64,000 bases of DNA from Acinetobacter baumannii. GTDB lineage: Bacteria; Pseudomonadota; Gammaproteobacteria; Pseudomonadales; Moraxellaceae. Under the pieces are notes generated by a model. That model did no database searches. It saw only the letters and a program-made list of their open reading frames with translations, and was not told the DNA's origin. Both the position numbers and the translations under genes were made by a program. Where the stretch lies: positions 2,418,001 to 2,482,000 of the forward strand of contig NZ_CP046654.1 of the NCBI RefSeq assembly GCF_009759685.1, written 5' to 3'. Below are positions 9,981-20,684 of the stretch, one piece after another. Numbering within the stretch: the first letter of the stretch is position 1; each line of letters starts with the position of its first letter.

Positions 9981-10758
9981 GGGCACTCCTAATGAGTGAC
10001 AACGAGGTTGCCATGTTTTTTATAGTGATGTGTATTTTAAAAATTACAAGGGCATGACAATAGAAAATGTTGAAAAAAGGACTAATTTAGTCAACTTTTT
10101 TTTAAAAATGTTATGAATCAATAGATTAATTCTTAAGAAGAATAAAATTTTGTAGAGCGGCTACTCATTTTTACTTAATAATTCTTCTTCTCTTACTGGA
10201 GCAAGACTTGTTTGTAAGTAAAATTATTTGTTTAGTTTTAATTTTAAAATACATATTTTTATTAAGTATATTTAAATATTAATTATTTATATCATTTGCC
10301 TGATATTAGAATAATCACACTATAATTTATAATATACACCTGTATTTTTATAATATATTTTAAATAAAATTAGATATTATTTTTTAGAGCTAATATTCTA
10401 TTTTTTTTGAAGTAAAATTGATTTTTTAAAATATTTATATTTAATTAATTTGATAAAAAATAAACATTTATTTAGAGTTATTATTCTATTTTAAAATAAA
10501 GTTACTTATTATTAACAAAAACAACACACAATATTTATAATTTAAATTTTATTAAATTAATTCAAAAACTTAAAATTAATTATAAAAATATATTTTGTAA
10601 TTAAAATCACAAATTTTCTTATCATTGTTTCGGTTTTATATTTACCCTTTAAATTTATTCAATTAGGATGCCGCCTCTTTTTTTGGGGCCAAAAATTTTA
10701 AAAATGTATTTGTATATTTTTATTGGTCGTTGAGTTCGGTATTTGTCTGAGAAGTTTT
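9981..10758. promoter_or_regulatory. Long, extremely AT-rich upstream region of ata
   Basis: About 780 bp with no gene. From about 10050 to 10660 it is almost entirely A and T, with many TATAAT-like and A-tract runs, as in curved, H-NS-bound silenced promoters. It contains the divergent lon and ata promoters. A short GC-richer patch (GATGCCGCC ... GGGGCC, near 10668-10689) precedes the ata start. No single promoter can be chosen with confidence. Confidence 0.6.
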
Positions 10759-13700
10759 ATGAATAAAGTTTACAAGGTCATTTGGAATGCTTCGATTGGA
10801 GCATGGGTTGCAACTTCTGAAATTGCAAAAAGTAAAACAAAGACTAAATCAAAAACTTTAAATGTATCAGCGGCAGTTTTATCGGGTGTAATTTGTTTTG
10901 CTCCAAATGCTTTTGCTGGGACAAATACCGAAGGGGGAATAGGCCAAGGAACATCCATTTCTGGTACAACTTCATGTCGTGAAGGAAACGCTAATACGGC
11001 TAATCAAAAAGATATTGCTATTGGCTGCGGGGCACAAACTCAAGACCGAACTGGCTCTAACATCGCAAATCGTAATAATCCATATAATAATTCTACCGGT
11101 GCTTATGCTGGCGCAATGAAACAAGGCGGAGCAATCAGTGTTGGTACGGGGGCTGTAGTTGAGAAAGGCCTAGGAACAGCAATAGGTTCTTATGCGACGA
11201 CTCAAGGTATTTCAGGTGTGGCAATTGGTACGGGTGCTTTATCTTCTGGAAATACTGCTCTTGCAGTTGGTCGTCAATCTGCAGCGACAGCCGACTTCTC
11301 ACAAGCTATTGGTAATGTTGCTGCTGCGACGGGTAAAGGTTCTTTAGCCATAGGGCATTCAGCCACTGCAGAAGGTTACCGTTCAATTGCGATTGGCTCA
11401 CCAGATATTGAAAATGCTGATCCTGTTGCTGGGCAGGCAGGCGCTGCTTATCAACCAAAAATGGCTACTAAAGCAACGGGTAAAGACTCGATTGCATTTG
11501 GTGGAGGTGCGGTTGCTACTGAAGAAAATGCTTTAGCAATTGGTGCATTTTCAGAGTCTAAAGGTAAAAAGTCTGTCGCAATTGGTACCGGTGCAAAGGC
11601 ACAAAAAGATAATGCAGTTGTTATTGGGGACCAAGCAGAAGCTAGCTTTGAAGGCGGCGTAGCAATTGGTAAAGGTGCCCGTTCTGAAGCGGAAAACAGT
11701 ATTGCTTTAGGTAAAGATTCAAAAGCCAGTCAAGCAACTGGTGAAAGTTTCTTGACTAAACAATCAGCACCAACAGGTGTTTTGTCAATCGGAGATATTG
11801 GAACGGAACGCCGTATTCAAAACGTAGCAGATGGTGCAGCAGATTCTGATGCTGCAACTGTGCGTCAGTTAAAAGCTGCTCGTACCCATTATGTCAGTAT
11901 TAATGACAATGGTCAGCAAGGTGGTAACTTTGAAAATGATGGTGCGACTGGTCGTAATGCTATTGCTGTAGGGGTAAATGCTTCTGCTGCTGGTCGTGAG
12001 GCAATGGCGATTGGTGGTAGTGCACAGGCAATAGGTTCTGGTGCTATTGCAATGGGAAGTAGTAGCCAAACTGTAGGACGTGGGGATGTTGCTATAGGTC
12101 GTAATGCATCGACTCAAGGTGCCGAAGGAGTCAATAGTAATCAATCTGTTGCGATTGGTGATCAGACGAAAGCAATTGGGGACCAGTCAGTAGCAATTGG
12201 TGCCGACGTGATTGCAAAAGGAAATTCATCAGTTGCGATTGGTGGCGATGACGTTGATAAAATTGCACGTGATACGGAATTAAGTAATACCTATACGGAA
12301 ATTACTGGTGGTACTTTACAGGCAGGTAAATATCCAACAACCGAAGCGAATCATGGTTCAACTGCTGTTGGGGTTCAAGCTGTAGGTACAGGAGCGTTTT
12401 CTTCTGCGTTTGGTATGACTTCTAAAGCAACTGGTGATGCTTCTTCTGCTTTTGGCGTCATGTCAAATGCTTCGGGTAAAGGCGCCGCTGCATTCGGTGC
12501 TGTTGCACAAGCAATAGGTGATGGCGCATCGGCAATGGGTATTAACTCATTGGCATCGGGTACAAATTCAACAGCAATTGGCTCTGGTAATAAACCGGGT
12601 GAAGGAGCAAAAGCGACTGGGAACAGTTCTGCAGCAATTGGTAGTGGTGCGCAGGCAACAGGTGATAACTCAGCGGCAATTGGTAAAGGAGCTGAGGCTA
12701 CAAATGAAAATGCTGCTGCTGTAGGTGGTGGTGCTAAAGCCACGGGTAAAAATGCTGCAGCGATTGGTGGCGGTGCAATTGCCGATCAAGAAAATGCAGT
12801 TGCAGTTGGCCAAGGTGCTCAGTCATTAGTTGAAGGTGGTGTTGCTTTAGGCGCACGCAGTAAAGTAGAAGCCAAAAATAGTGTTGCTTTAGGCCAAGAT
12901 GCTGTAGCGACAGAAGCAACAGAAACTTCTTTCCTGACTAATCGTGATGCTTCTCAATCTAATGGTGTGATTTCTGTTGGGTCGGCTGGAAAAGAACGCC
13001 GTATTACCAATGTTGAAGATGGCTCAGCTGACTCGGATGCGGTAACAGTACGTCAGCTTAAAAATGTTGATGGACGTGTAAACCAAAACACGAGCAATAT
13101 TAGTAAAAATGCTCAGAATATTACCAATCTAAATCAAAAGTTAGATGATACAAAAACTGACTTGGGTAACCAGATTACGGATACAAACAAGAATCTGAAT
13201 GATGCCAAGAAAGACCTTGGTGACCAGATTGCTGATACCAACACTAAGTTAAATACCACTAAAGATCAGTTAACAACTCAGATTAACGATACTAAAACTG
13301 AGTTAAACAACACGATTGGTAACACCAAGACTGAGCTGAATAGCAAAATTGACAGCACCAAGACTGAGCTTGAAAACAAAGGCTTGAACTTTGCTGGCAA
13401 TAGCGGAGCAGATGTCCACCGTAAGCTTGGTGAGAAGCTTAATATTGTAGGTGGTGCAGTTGCTTCAACACCAGCTTCAAAAACAAGTGGTGAAAATGTC
13501 ATTACCCGTACTACTCAAGATGGTATTCAGATTGAACTGTTAAAAGACTCGAAGTTTGACAGTGTTACTACTGGCAACACCACATTAAATACGAATGGTT
13601 TGACTATTAAAGAAGGTCCAAGCATCACTAAAGATGGCATTAATGCTGGCGGCAAACAGATTACCAATGTAGCTGATGGTATTAATGCCAAAGATGCAGT

Positions 13701-16700
13701 AAATGTTGATCAGCTCACCAAAGTCAAAGAGAACTTGAATGGCAGAATCACTGACACGAATAATCAATTAAATGATGCGAAAAAAGATTTAGGTAATCAG
13801 ATCGCGGATACCAACAAGAATCTGAATGATGCCAAGAAAGATCTTGGTAACCAGATTACTGATACCAACACCAAGTTAAATACCACTAAAGATGAGTTAA
13901 CAACTCAGATTAACGACACTAAAACTGAGTTAAACAACACGATTGGTAATACGAAAACTGAACTAAATACCAAAATTGACAACACCAAGACAGAGCTTGA
14001 AAACAAAGGCTTGAATTTTGCTGGTAATAGCGGGACTGATGTCCATCGTAAACTTGGTGAGAAGCTTAATATTGTAGGTGGTGCAGCTGCGTCAACTCCA
14101 GCGGCTAAAACCAGCGGTGAGAACGTTATTACTCGCACAACTCAAGATGGCATTCAGATTGAACTGTTAAAAGACTCGAAGTTTGACAGTGTTACCACTG
14201 GCAACACCACCTTAAATACGAATGGTTTGACTATTAAAGAAGGTCCAAGCATTACCAAACAGGGCATTAATGCTGGTAGCAAACAGATTACCAATGTGGC
14301 TGATGGTATCAATGCCAAAGATGCAGTGAATAAGAGTCAGTTGGACAATCTTGCTGCCAAGCAGAATGCAACCGATGATGCCGCGGTGAAATACGATGAT
14401 GCCAAGACCAAAGATAAAGTTACCTTAAAAGGTAAAGACGGTACGGTTTTAGATAATGTGAAAGCAGGCCACATTTCATCGACTTCAAAAGAAGCAGTAA
14501 ATGGTAGCCAAATTCACAATATTTCAAACAGTATTAAAAACAGTATTGGTGGAAATACCGTTATAAACCCGGATGGTAGTCTGACGACCAATAATATTGG
14601 TGGTACTGGCAAAAACAACATCAATGATGCGATTAGCGAAGTAAAAAATACAGCTACGAAAGCAAAGACTACTGTAACTGAAGGCGACAACATTGTTGTA
14701 AAAGAAACTGTTAATAAAGATGGTAGTACAAACTATGAAGTGTCGACTAAAAAAGATCTGACATTAAATAGTGTAACCACAGGTGACAGCGTACTTAATA
14801 ATAATGGTTTAACCATTAAAGAAGGTGCAAGCATTACCAAAGAAGGCATTAATGCTGGTGGCAAACAGATTACCAATGTAGCTGATGGTATCAATGCCAA
14901 AGATGCCGTAAATGTTGATCAGCTCAGCAAAGTCAAAGAGAACTTAAATGGCAGAATTACTGACACGAATAATCAGTTAAATGATGCCAAGAAAGACCTT
15001 GGTGACCAGATTAATAATACCAACACCAAGTTAAATACCACCAAAGATCAGCTAACAACTCAGATTAACGACACTAAAACTGAGTTAAATAATACGATTG
15101 GTAACACCAAGACTGAGCTGAATAGCAAAATTGACAGCACTAAAACCGAGCTTGAAAACAAAGGCTTGAACTTTGCTGGTAATAGCGGGAGTGATGTCCA
15201 TCGTAAACTTGGTGAGAAGCTTAATATTGTGGGTGGTGCAGCTGCGTCAACTCCGGTGGCTAAGACCAGCGGTGAGAACGTTATTACCCGTACTACCAAA
15301 GATGGTATTCAGATTGAACTGTTAAAAGACTCGAAGTTTGACAGTGTGACTACTGGCAACACCACCCTAAATACGAATGGTTTGACGATTAAAGAAGGTG
15401 CAAGTATTACCAAAGAAGGCATTAATGCTGGCGGCAAACAGATTACCAATGTGGCTGATGGTATCAATGCCAAAGATGCAGTGAATAAGAGTCAGTTGGA
15501 CAATCTTGCTGCCAAGCAAAATGCAACCGATGATGCTGCGGTAAAATACGATGATGCTAAAACTAAAGATAAAGTTACCTTAAAAGGTAAAGACGGTACG
15601 GTTTTAGATAATGTGAAAGCAGGCCACATTTCATCGACTTCAAAAGAAGCAGTAAATGGTAGCCAAATTCACAAGATTTCAAACAGTATTAAAAACAGTA
15701 TTGGTGGAAATACCGTTGTAAATCCGGATGGTAGCCTGACGACCAATAACATTGGTGGGACAGGTAAAAACAACATCAATGATGCAATTAGTGAAGTAAA
15801 AAATACTGCAACTAAAGCGAAGACTACTGTAACTGAAGGCGACAACATTGTTGTAAAAGAAACTGTTAATAAAGATGGCAGCACTAACTATGAAGTGTCG
15901 ACTAAAAAAGATCTGACATTAAATAGTGTAACCACAGGTGATAGCGTACTTAATAATAATGGTTTGACTATTAAAGATGGCCCAAGCATTACTAAAGATG
16001 GCATTAATGCTGGTAGTAAGAAAATTACTGATGTGGCTAATGGTGTAATTGCACAAAATTCTAAAGATGCCGTAAATGGTGGTCAGGTTCACCATATCTC
16101 TAATAGCATCAAAAACAATATTGGTGGAAATACCGTTGTTAATCCGGATGGTAGTCTGACGACCAATAACATTGGCGGAACAGGTAAAAACAACATCAAT
16201 GACGCCATTAAGTCTGTAGATGAAAAAGTCACCAATGGTGTAAATGACTTGACTCAAAAAGGGCTAAATTTTGGTGCGAATGACCAGAAAACAACCCAAG
16301 GCAAAGCAGTTCACCGTAAGCTTGGTGACACTATCAATATTGTGGGTGGGGCTAATCCAGAAACTGCTGAAGATAAAACTAGTGGCGAGAACATCATTAC
16401 CCGTACCACAGAAGATGGTGTCAAAATTGAGATGTTAAAAGATGTGAAGTTCGATAGCGTGAATGTCGGGGGCCATGTCTTAAATCAACAAGGTCTAATC
16501 ATCAAGGGCGGGCCAAGCATCACAGTGAATGGTATTAATGCAGGTGGTAAACAAATTACCAATGTTGCAGACGGTATTAATGCAAAAGATGCGGTGAACA
16601 AAGGCCAATTAGATAAGAAAATTAACGAAGTTAAAGATCAAATTGGTAAAGATATTGGCAAGCTTTCTGATCATGCTGTGCAGTATGACAAAGATAAAAA

Positions 16701-17535
16701 TGGCAATGTCGACAAGAACTCAGTCACTTTAGGTGGTGGAGAAAAAGGTACCAATCTGAAAAATGTAGCGGATGGTAAAGTTGCTGAAGGCTCTAAAGAT
16801 GCCGTGAATGGTGGTCAATTATGGAATGTTCAAAATCAAGTCGATAAGAACTCGAATGATATTAAGAATATTCAGAATAACATCGATAACATTTCTAATG
16901 GTAAAGCTGGGTTAGTTCAACAGCAAAAACCAAATGGTGAAATCACGGTCGGTAAAGATACTGGTGGTACTAGCATTAATATGGCTGGTAAAGAGGGTGA
17001 TCGTGTTGTTCAAGGTGTTAAAGATGGTGAGATTAAAGCTGGTTCGAACCAAGCTGTAAATGGTGGTCAAATCCATAAAATTTCAGAAAGCATCAAAAAC
17101 AGTATTGGTGGAAATACTACGATTGATCCTAAAGATGGCTCAATTACAACCAACAATATTGGTGGTACAGGTAAGAACAATATTAATGATGCGATTGGGA
17201 CCTTAAACCAGTCGAACCAAGAATTGGGTAACAAAATTACCAATCTGGGCGATCAGTTACAACAAGTGTTCTATGACACCAATAAACGTATTGATGACGT
17301 TGAGAAAAAAGCTAATGCAGGTATTGCCGCTGCCATGGCCTTAGAAAATGCGCCGTTTGTAGCAGGTAAATATACCTATGCTGTTGGTGCGGCATATCAT
17401 GGTGGTGAGAACGCAGTCGGTGTGACCTTACGCAAAACCTCTGACAATGGCCGTTGGTCAATTACAGGTGGTGTGGCAGCTGCTTCTCAAGGTGAGCCAA
17501 GCGTCCGTGTTGGTATTAGTGGTGTGATTAATTAA
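10759..17535 (+). CDS. ata: Trimeric autotransporter adhesin (Ata-like)
   Basis: Surface fibre of 2258 residues. It starts at [10 protein letters not shown], the extended signal peptide region of type Vc secretion; cleavage is likely after NAFA (about 53). A YadA-like head of AIG-repeat beta-roll (about 80-345) ends in a neck ([10 protein letters not shown]); a second head (about 390-735) ends in a second neck. A long coiled-coil stalk has repeated DTNxxL heptads and FNIVGG/GLTIKEG modules. The last 90 residues form the YadA membrane anchor. Ata-type adhesins bind matrix proteins. The upstream TTG at 10723 is not used. The tpgA-like gene follows after 57 bp. Confidence 0.95.
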   Translation: MNKVYKVIWNASIGAWVATSEIAKSKTKTKSKTLNVSAAVLSGVICFAPNAFAGTNTEGGIGQGTSISGTTSCREGNANTANQKDIAIGCGAQTQDRTGSNIANRNNPYNNSTGAYAGAMKQGGAISVGTGAVVEKGLGTAIGSYATTQGISGVAIGTGALSSGNTALAVGRQSAATADFSQAIGNVAAATGKGSLAIGHSATAEGYRSIAIGSPDIENADPVAGQAGAAYQPKMATKATGKDSIAFGGGAVATEENALAIGAFSESKGKKSVAIGTGAKAQKDNAVVIGDQAEASFEGGVAIGKGARSEAENSIALGKDSKASQATGESFLTKQSAPTGVLSIGDIGTERRIQNVADGAADSDAATVRQLKAARTHYVSINDNGQQGGNFENDGATGRNAIAVGVNASAAGREAMAIGGSAQAIGSGAIAMGSSSQTVGRGDVAIGRNASTQGAEGVNSNQSVAIGDQTKAIGDQSVAIGADVIAKGNSSVAIGGDDVDKIARDTELSNTYTEITGGTLQAGKYPTTEANHGSTAVGVQAVGTGAFSSAFGMTSKATGDASSAFGVMSNASGKGAAAFGAVAQAIGDGASAMGINSLASGTNSTAIGSGNKPGEGAKATGNSSAAIGSGAQATGDNSAAIGKGAEATNENAAAVGGGAKATGKNAAAIGGGAIADQENAVAVGQGAQSLVEGGVALGARSKVEAKNSVALGQDAVATEATETSFLTNRDASQSNGVISVGSAGKERRITNVEDGSADSDAVTVRQLKNVDGRVNQNTSNISKNAQNITNLNQKLDDTKTDLGNQITDTNKNLNDAKKDLGDQIADTNTKLNTTKDQLTTQINDTKTELNNTIGNTKTELNSKIDSTKTELENKGLNFAGNSGADVHRKLGEKLNIVGGAVASTPASKTSGENVITRTTQDGIQIELLKDSKFDSVTTGNTTLNTNGLTIKEGPSITKDGINAGGKQITNVADGINAKDAVNVDQLTKVKENLNGRITDTNNQLNDAKKDLGNQIADTNKNLNDAKKDLGNQITDTNTKLNTTKDELTTQINDTKTELNNTIGNTKTELNTKIDNTKTELENKGLNFAGNSGTDVHRKLGEKLNIVGGAAASTPAAKTSGENVITRTTQDGIQIELLKDSKFDSVTTGNTTLNTNGLTIKEGPSITKQGINAGSKQITNVADGINAKDAVNKSQLDNLAAKQNATDDAAVKYDDAKTKDKVTLKGKDGTVLDNVKAGHISSTSKEAVNGSQIHNISNSIKNSIGGNTVINPDGSLTTNNIGGTGKNNINDAISEVKNTATKAKTTVTEGDNIVVKETVNKDGSTNYEVSTKKDLTLNSVTTGDSVLNNNGLTIKEGASITKEGINAGGKQITNVADGINAKDAVNVDQLSKVKENLNGRITDTNNQLNDAKKDLGDQINNTNTKLNTTKDQLTTQINDTKTELNNTIGNTKTELNSKIDSTKTELENKGLNFAGNSGSDVHRKLGEKLNIVGGAAASTPVAKTSGENVITRTTKDGIQIELLKDSKFDSVTTGNTTLNTNGLTIKEGASITKEGINAGGKQITNVADGINAKDAVNKSQLDNLAAKQNATDDAAVKYDDAKTKDKVTLKGKDGTVLDNVKAGHISSTSKEAVNGSQIHKISNSIKNSIGGNTVVNPDGSLTTNNIGGTGKNNINDAISEVKNTATKAKTTVTEGDNIVVKETVNKDGSTNYEVSTKKDLTLNSVTTGDSVLNNNGLTIKDGPSITKDGINAGSKKITDVANGVIAQNSKDAVNGGQVHHISNSIKNNIGGNTVVNPDGSLTTNNIGGTGKNNINDAIKSVDEKVTNGVNDLTQKGLNFGANDQKTTQGKAVHRKLGDTINIVGGANPETAEDKTSGENIITRTTEDGVKIEMLKDVKFDSVNVGGHVLNQQGLIIKGGPSITVNGINAGGKQITNVADGINAKDAVNKGQLDKKINEVKDQIGKDIGKLSDHAVQYDKDKNGNVDKNSVTLGGGEKGTNLKNVADGKVAEGSKDAVNGGQLWNVQNQVDKNSNDIKNIQNNIDNISNGKAGLVQQQKPNGEITVGKDTGGTSINMAGKEGDRVVQGVKDGEIKAGSNQAVNGGQIHKISESIKNSIGGNTTIDPKDGSITTNNIGGTGKNNINDAIGTLNQSNQELGNKITNLGDQLQQVFYDTNKRIDDVEKKANAGIAAAMALENAPFVAGKYTYAVGAAYHGGENAVGVTLRKTSDNGRWSITGGVAAASQGEPSVRVGISGVIN
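13993..14820 (+). repeat. Ata stalk repeat, first copy of a 1155-bp-spaced duplication
   Basis: The segment starts at the [14 protein letters not shown] module and runs through the NKSQLDNL... module to GLTIK. It recurs at 15148-15975 at an exact offset of 1155 bp (385 codons). A further copy of only its first 255 bp is at 13366-13620. High identity at the DNA level indicates recent duplication within the gene. Confidence 0.85.
15148..15975 (+). repeat. Ata stalk repeat, second copy
   Basis: Near-identical to 13993-14820. The coiled-coil spacer before it is 54 bp (18 residues: one extra DAKKDLG...NKNLN unit) shorter than in the first copy, an in-frame length difference that shows the stalk length is recombinationally variable. 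Confidence 0.85.
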
Positions 17536-17592
17536 GAAACTGGTTAGGAGGGCAATGCTCTCCTTGCTCGACAGATTAAAGAGATTATAGAG

Positions 17593-18372
17593 ATGAACAA
17601 AACAATCCAAAGCTTAGTCGTAGCAGCTTTTGCTGGTTTCGCAGTCACAACTTATGCAAATGAACAGGCTCAGCAACAGAAAATTCATTTTCCAGCGATT
17701 GAAAAGAGTTATTTGAAACAAGTAAAACGTTATGAATACCAAGATGTTGCTCGTTTAGATACAGGACTAAATAAAGATCAAATTCGAGCTTTACTAGGCA
17801 ATCCCCAATTTAGTGAAGGGCTTTTTGCAGTAAAAGTTTGGAACTATGTGCTAGATATCCGTGTTCCCAACACACACCAGTACCAGCGTTGCCAGTTGCG
17901 TATTGATTTTGATAAGCACTATTTAGCAGAACGTTTATCTTGGAAGGGTGAAGCGTGTGAAGGTTTAGTTGTTTTGGGAGCAAATAATCAGGCACCAGCA
18001 CGTAGCACTGTAATTGCAGATTGTACAGCGAGTGTCCTATTTGCTTTTGATCGATTTGATGCGAGTGCGATTGAAGAAGGTACTAATAGCGTTGTGAAAA
18101 TTGCTGAGCAAATTAAGAAAAGTCCAACAACAACCCCAATTATTGTTTCTGGATTCACAGACCCATTGGGTAAGTTTAGTTATAACCAAGAGTTATCATC
18201 TAAACGAGCGAATACGGTTGCCAAGTTACTGGTACGACAAGGTGTTGAACCAAGCCGTATACAAATACAGGCGAATAGCCAGACCGACTTATACAAGCAG
18301 TGTAGTGATAACAATAGTTCACAACTTATTCAATGTTTAGCGCCAAATAGACGTGTTAATATAAGTTGGTAA
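17593..18372 (+). CDS. tpgA: Periplasmic OmpA/SmpA-domain partner of the trimeric adhesin (TpgA-like)
   Basis: 259 residues. A Sec signal peptide (about 1-22) precedes an SmpA/OmlA (BamE-like) fold (about 35-130, with [13 protein letters not shown] and a Cys pair), then an OmpA-type peptidoglycan-binding domain (about 145-259, with VSGFTDPLG and [12 protein letters not shown]). In Acinetobacter Tol 5, TpgA binds the adhesin anchor through its N-terminal part and peptidoglycan through its C-terminal part. The same architecture and its place 57 bp after ata support the same role. It shares the ata transcript and ends in a terminator. Confidence 0.87.
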   Translation: MNKTIQSLVVAAFAGFAVTTYANEQAQQQKIHFPAIEKSYLKQVKRYEYQDVARLDTGLNKDQIRALLGNPQFSEGLFAVKVWNYVLDIRVPNTHQYQRCQLRIDFDKHYLAERLSWKGEACEGLVVLGANNQAPARSTVIADCTASVLFAFDRFDASAIEEGTNSVVKIAEQIKKSPTTTPIIVSGFTDPLGKFSYNQELSSKRANTVAKLLVRQGVEPSRIQIQANSQTDLYKQCSDNNSSQLIQCLAPNRRVNISW

Positions 18373-18390
18373 AACGGTCTGTCACGGCAA

Positions 18391-18420
18391 AGTAACCATC
18401 CTTAGGGTGGTTACTTTTTC
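18391..18420 (+). terminator. Terminator of the ata-tpgA operon
   Basis: AGTAACCA (18391-18398) pairs with TGGTTACT, extended by CC/GG, around a TTAG-type loop, and is followed by TTTTTC. Confidence 0.88.
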
Positions 18421-18483
18421 GTTTTTTAAGGAGCTAAAAAAGTAAAAGGATATATTGGAGATTTTATAAATTTTATATAAAAA

Positions 18484-19068
18484 TCATCTTTTAAAATAAT
18501 AAAAGTGCTGTGGAGTCAGTAAACCATCTAATGGTTGATCCCAACTTTGACGTTCTAAAGTGTGTTCAATAAATTGAAATTGATGTGCCAATCCTAAACG
18601 GTAAGGTTTATGCTTAGCACTTGCTAATGTACGATCATAATAACCACCACCCATACCAATACGTGTCCCGTAGTGATCGCAAGCTAAAAGTGGCATAAGT
18701 AGCAAATCAAGCTGTGCTACATGTTTTCCGCGAGTCGCCATAGGTTCTTTCATTCCCAATGGGTGATGAGAAAAACGACGACTTAAATATTGGTTTTTAT
18801 TTATTTTTACCCATACTAAACGTTGGTTCATCGAACAAATCATGGGTAAATAAACTTGTTTGTTCTTTTTAAAACATAATTTGATAAGAAGATCGGTATG
18901 GATTTCACCAAAAGCATGCAGATATAAACCGATTTTTTTTGATGAATGAAAAATAGGAAGGTGATTTAGGTAATGTAAAACATTAAGCTGAGCCTGTTTT
19001 TGCTCAAATTGGGTTAAAGCTCGTCTTCTAGATCTTAAATTTTTTCTAATAAAACTTAATTCATTCAT
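18484..19068 (-). CDS. fau: 5-formyltetrahydrofolate cyclo-ligase
   Basis: Cytoplasmic enzyme converting 5-formyl-THF to 5,10-methenyl-THF with ATP. It has the family motif GMGGGYYDR and a basic N-terminus (KNLRSRRRAL). I start at the ATG at 19068 (194 residues); a TTG at 19083 would add five residues, and neither has a strong ribosome site. In many gammaproteobacteria this gene (ygfA/fau) lies downstream of ssrS. Here a 6S RNA remnant lies about 1.3 kb upstream, with three small genes between. Confidence 0.9.
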   Translation of the reverse strand: MNELSFIRKNLRSRRRALTQFEQKQAQLNVLHYLNHLPIFHSSKKIGLYLHAFGEIHTDLLIKLCFKKNKQVYLPMICSMNQRLVWVKINKNQYLSRRFSHHPLGMKEPMATRGKHVAQLDLLLMPLLACDHYGTRIGMGGGYYDRTLASAKHKPYRLGLAHQFQFIEHTLERQSWDQPLDGLLTPQHFYYFKR

Positions 19069-19300
19069 GGAGAAATCTAACAAAGATTTGCGGACAGTCG
19101 AGCAAAATTATACCTACTTTTCTATGGTTTCACCGAAATTTAAAAATTATTAAAAAGCAGTCTTCTAATGTATTAGACCAGGTAAAAATAGTTTTGTTGT
19201 TAGGAGAAGCTATCTACATATAATTTTTTCTTTTTTACGTATTTACAGTATTTATTTACATTTAATCAGGATAAGTATATTTAAGGATGAATATGAAAAT

Positions 19301-19651
19301 GTGAAATCTATGAAGTTAAAATTTTTAACAATGATGTTATGGGTGGCATTGCTCAGCGGATGTACGAAACAGGCAGAATCTGAGGCACCTCAAATTGATT
19401 ATAAAGCTCAATTTGAAGAGTCGGACCGAAAAATTGGTGAATTTTTAGATCAGTTAGATAATCCAAATACCCCTCAAGAAGTTAAAGTTAAAATTTTATG
19501 TCATGACTATCCTGATGTGTATAAAAAACAATACATGCCTGCACTGATAGAAGTTTCACCAAAACCGTACACTGAAGAAAAATTATTGTCAGATTTGAAA
19601 AGTGCAACTGACTACTATAAAGGGACTTTGGGGATAAAATGTAAAGAATAA
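19301..19651 (+). CDS. Small lipoprotein, unknown function
   Basis: The start is GTG 19301 or ATG 19310. An N-terminal hydrophobic signal ends in the lipobox LLSGC, followed by a charged, mainly helical domain of about 95 residues with two cysteines (CHDYPD and the C-terminal IKCKE), possibly a disulfide. It is predicted to be exported and lipidated. I do not recognise the family. A weak AAGGATG lies upstream, but that frame stops after a few codons. Confidence 0.6.
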   Translation: MKSMKLKFLTMMLWVALLSGCTKQAESEAPQIDYKAQFEESDRKIGEFLDQLDNPNTPQEVKVKILCHDYPDVYKKQYMPALIEVSPKPYTEEKLLSDLKSATDYYKGTLGIKCKE

Positions 19652-19758
19652 TATTTGAATTAAATCACGATAAAAATTTAAAAGTGTGAATTGATTGGCA
19701 TTATTTAGTTGTGCTAAATTTCTTCTGTTAATTACTTCAACTTTTCTCTGGATTTGAA

Positions 19759-19872
19759 ATGCAGATCTTAAAATTTTTACAGAGTTTTAATACAGTCGGC
19801 ACCTATTTAACACTTGCTTCCATCTTGCTTGTGGTCATGATCATTTATTTTTATGTAATTAATCCTGCCTGA
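19759..19872 (+). CDS. 37-residue membrane peptide, unknown
   Basis: ATG-started frame of 37 codons, mostly one hydrophobic helix (about residues 15-34, LTLASILLVVMIIYFYV). No strong Shine-Dalgarno is present (GGATTTGAA at best). It lies between two exported-protein genes on the same strand. It could be a real small membrane protein or a chance frame. Confidence 0.4.
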   Translation: MQILKFLQSFNTVGTYLTLASILLVVMIIYFYVINPA

Positions 19873-19944
19873 ACATTTTGAAAGGAATAGGTCTTCTCAT
19901 CTATTACTTTTTTAAGAACGGAAGATGAATAATAGGATAGGGAT

Positions 19945-20262
19945 ATGAAATTTAAAATATTATTATTAAGTTTTATTGCCATCGGTTGCTATGCTAATGA
20001 AAGTACAGCTGACCCGGATATTTGTAATATCGTAAAAAAGGTCGCTTATAACGTGATGGAAGCACGACAGCAAAAAGTACCAGCACAAGATTTACAACAA
20101 ATTGCCGATGGGCTAGCAGATGAAAAAGCCAAGCAGCTTTATCAAGACTTAATTAGCTCAGCTTATGCTGCCAAAGTATTTAAGACAAGTTTCTTTAAAC
20201 GCCAAGCAATTGAAGATTTCCAAGCAGGATGGTATGAGGGATGCTTACGTAGAAATGAATAA
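19945..20262 (+). CDS. Small exported protein, unknown
   Basis: 105 residues, with GGATAGGG just upstream. A signal peptide (about residues 1-18, cleavage near CYANES) precedes a helical domain with cysteines in PDICNIV and in YEGCLRRNE, a spacing that suggests a disulfide. This is the last intact chromosomal gene before the prophage. I do not recognise the family. Confidence 0.65.
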   Translation: MKFKILLLSFIAIGCYANESTADPDICNIVKKVAYNVMEARQQKVPAQDLQQIADGLADEKAKQLYQDLISSAYAAKVFKTSFFKRQAIEDFQAGWYEGCLRRNE

Positions 20263-20400
20263 TAATTAAAAAAATAATGAGTATTTAATTTTTAAGAACA
20301 ACTAATTAGTTAAGAGAATAAAAAATAGACTGACAGGTCTGTCTAGGTGTTTTAATTTAAAAATAAAATTCGAATTTATAGGTATTTATTTAAAAATAAA

Positions 20401-20463
20401 TGCTCCGAAGATGCCGCTGCATGTCGTTACCCTTGAACCCTAAAGTTCAGCGGGTCTTTCTCA
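20401..20463 (-). ncRNA. ssrS: 3' remnant of 6S RNA (ssrS), candidate attL core
   Basis: Read on the minus strand, the segment contains GGGTTCAAGGGTAACG and GCAGCGGCATCTTCGGAGCA. These match the E. coli 6S RNA 3' end (GGTTCAAGGGTTACAG ... GCGGCATCTCGGAG). The remaining 120 or so 5' nucleotides, including the strand that should pair with GCATCTTCGGAGC, are absent; AT-rich phage DNA follows at 20464. So the prophage entered here, and this piece is a duplicated 3' end or a broken gene. Confidence 0.82.
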
Positions 20464-20469
20464 ATTCTA

Positions 20470-20580
20470 GCAATACATTGCAATATTAAGCAATACCTAG
20501 CGATATTAAAAAATCAATATTTTTAATAATTTATATTAAAGCAATACAATGCAATATTACACAATCTTTAGCAATACAAA
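20470..20580 (+). repeat. Two clusters of 10-bp phased GCAATA repeats (candidate integrase arm sites)
   Basis: GCAATAC/GCAATATT units start at 20470, 20480, 20490 and 20500 (the last as GCGATATT), then again at 20541, 20551, 20561 (degenerate ACAATCTT) and 20571. Spacing within each cluster is exactly 10 bp, one DNA turn. Tandem direct 10-bp repeats just inside an attachment core are typical of arm-type sites of tyrosine integrases. Confidence 0.65.
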
Positions 20581-20584
20581 AATA

Positions 20585-20652
20585 GTCTATTAATGGTCTA
20601 TTTTGATAAATACGGTCTATTTTTCAAGTTTAAGTCTATTAAAGGTCTATTT
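20585..20652 (+). repeat. Five GTCTATT repeats with 11/19/19/11 spacing
   Basis: GTCTATT or GGTCTATTTT units start at 20585, 20596, 20615, 20634 and 20645. The spacing 11, 19, 19, 11 is symmetric. They lie between the GCAATA clusters and the excisionase-like gene, so they may bind that protein or regulate excision. Confidence 0.6.
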
Positions 20653-20660
20653 TTGGTGAT

Positions 20661-20684
20661 TAAAAAAGCGGCACTTAGCCGCTT
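20661..20684 (-). terminator. Terminator of the leftward early operon
   Basis: On the minus strand AGCGGC-TAAGT-GCCGCT is followed by TTTTTTA. The stem touches the stop codon of the excisionase-like gene, the last gene of the operon. Confidence 0.8.

Noticed and set aside
5760..10640. Shared TGTTTCGGTTTT near 5788 and 10626
   Set aside because: Only about 12 bp in AT-rich DNA in two unrelated gaps; too short to support a repeat family.
12375..13502. Long open frames on the strand opposite to ata
   Set aside because: They mirror the repeats of the adhesin, are low-complexity, and have no ribosome sites; they are shadows of biased codon use.
20340..20470. tRNA or tmRNA remnant at the prophage edge
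   Set aside because: No TTCGAATCC arm or CCA end; the bases fit the 3' end of 6S RNA instead.
20470..20652. Possible CRISPR array
   Set aside because: Units are 7-10 bp with no unique spacers of normal length and no cas genes; they fit attachment-site or regulatory repeats.
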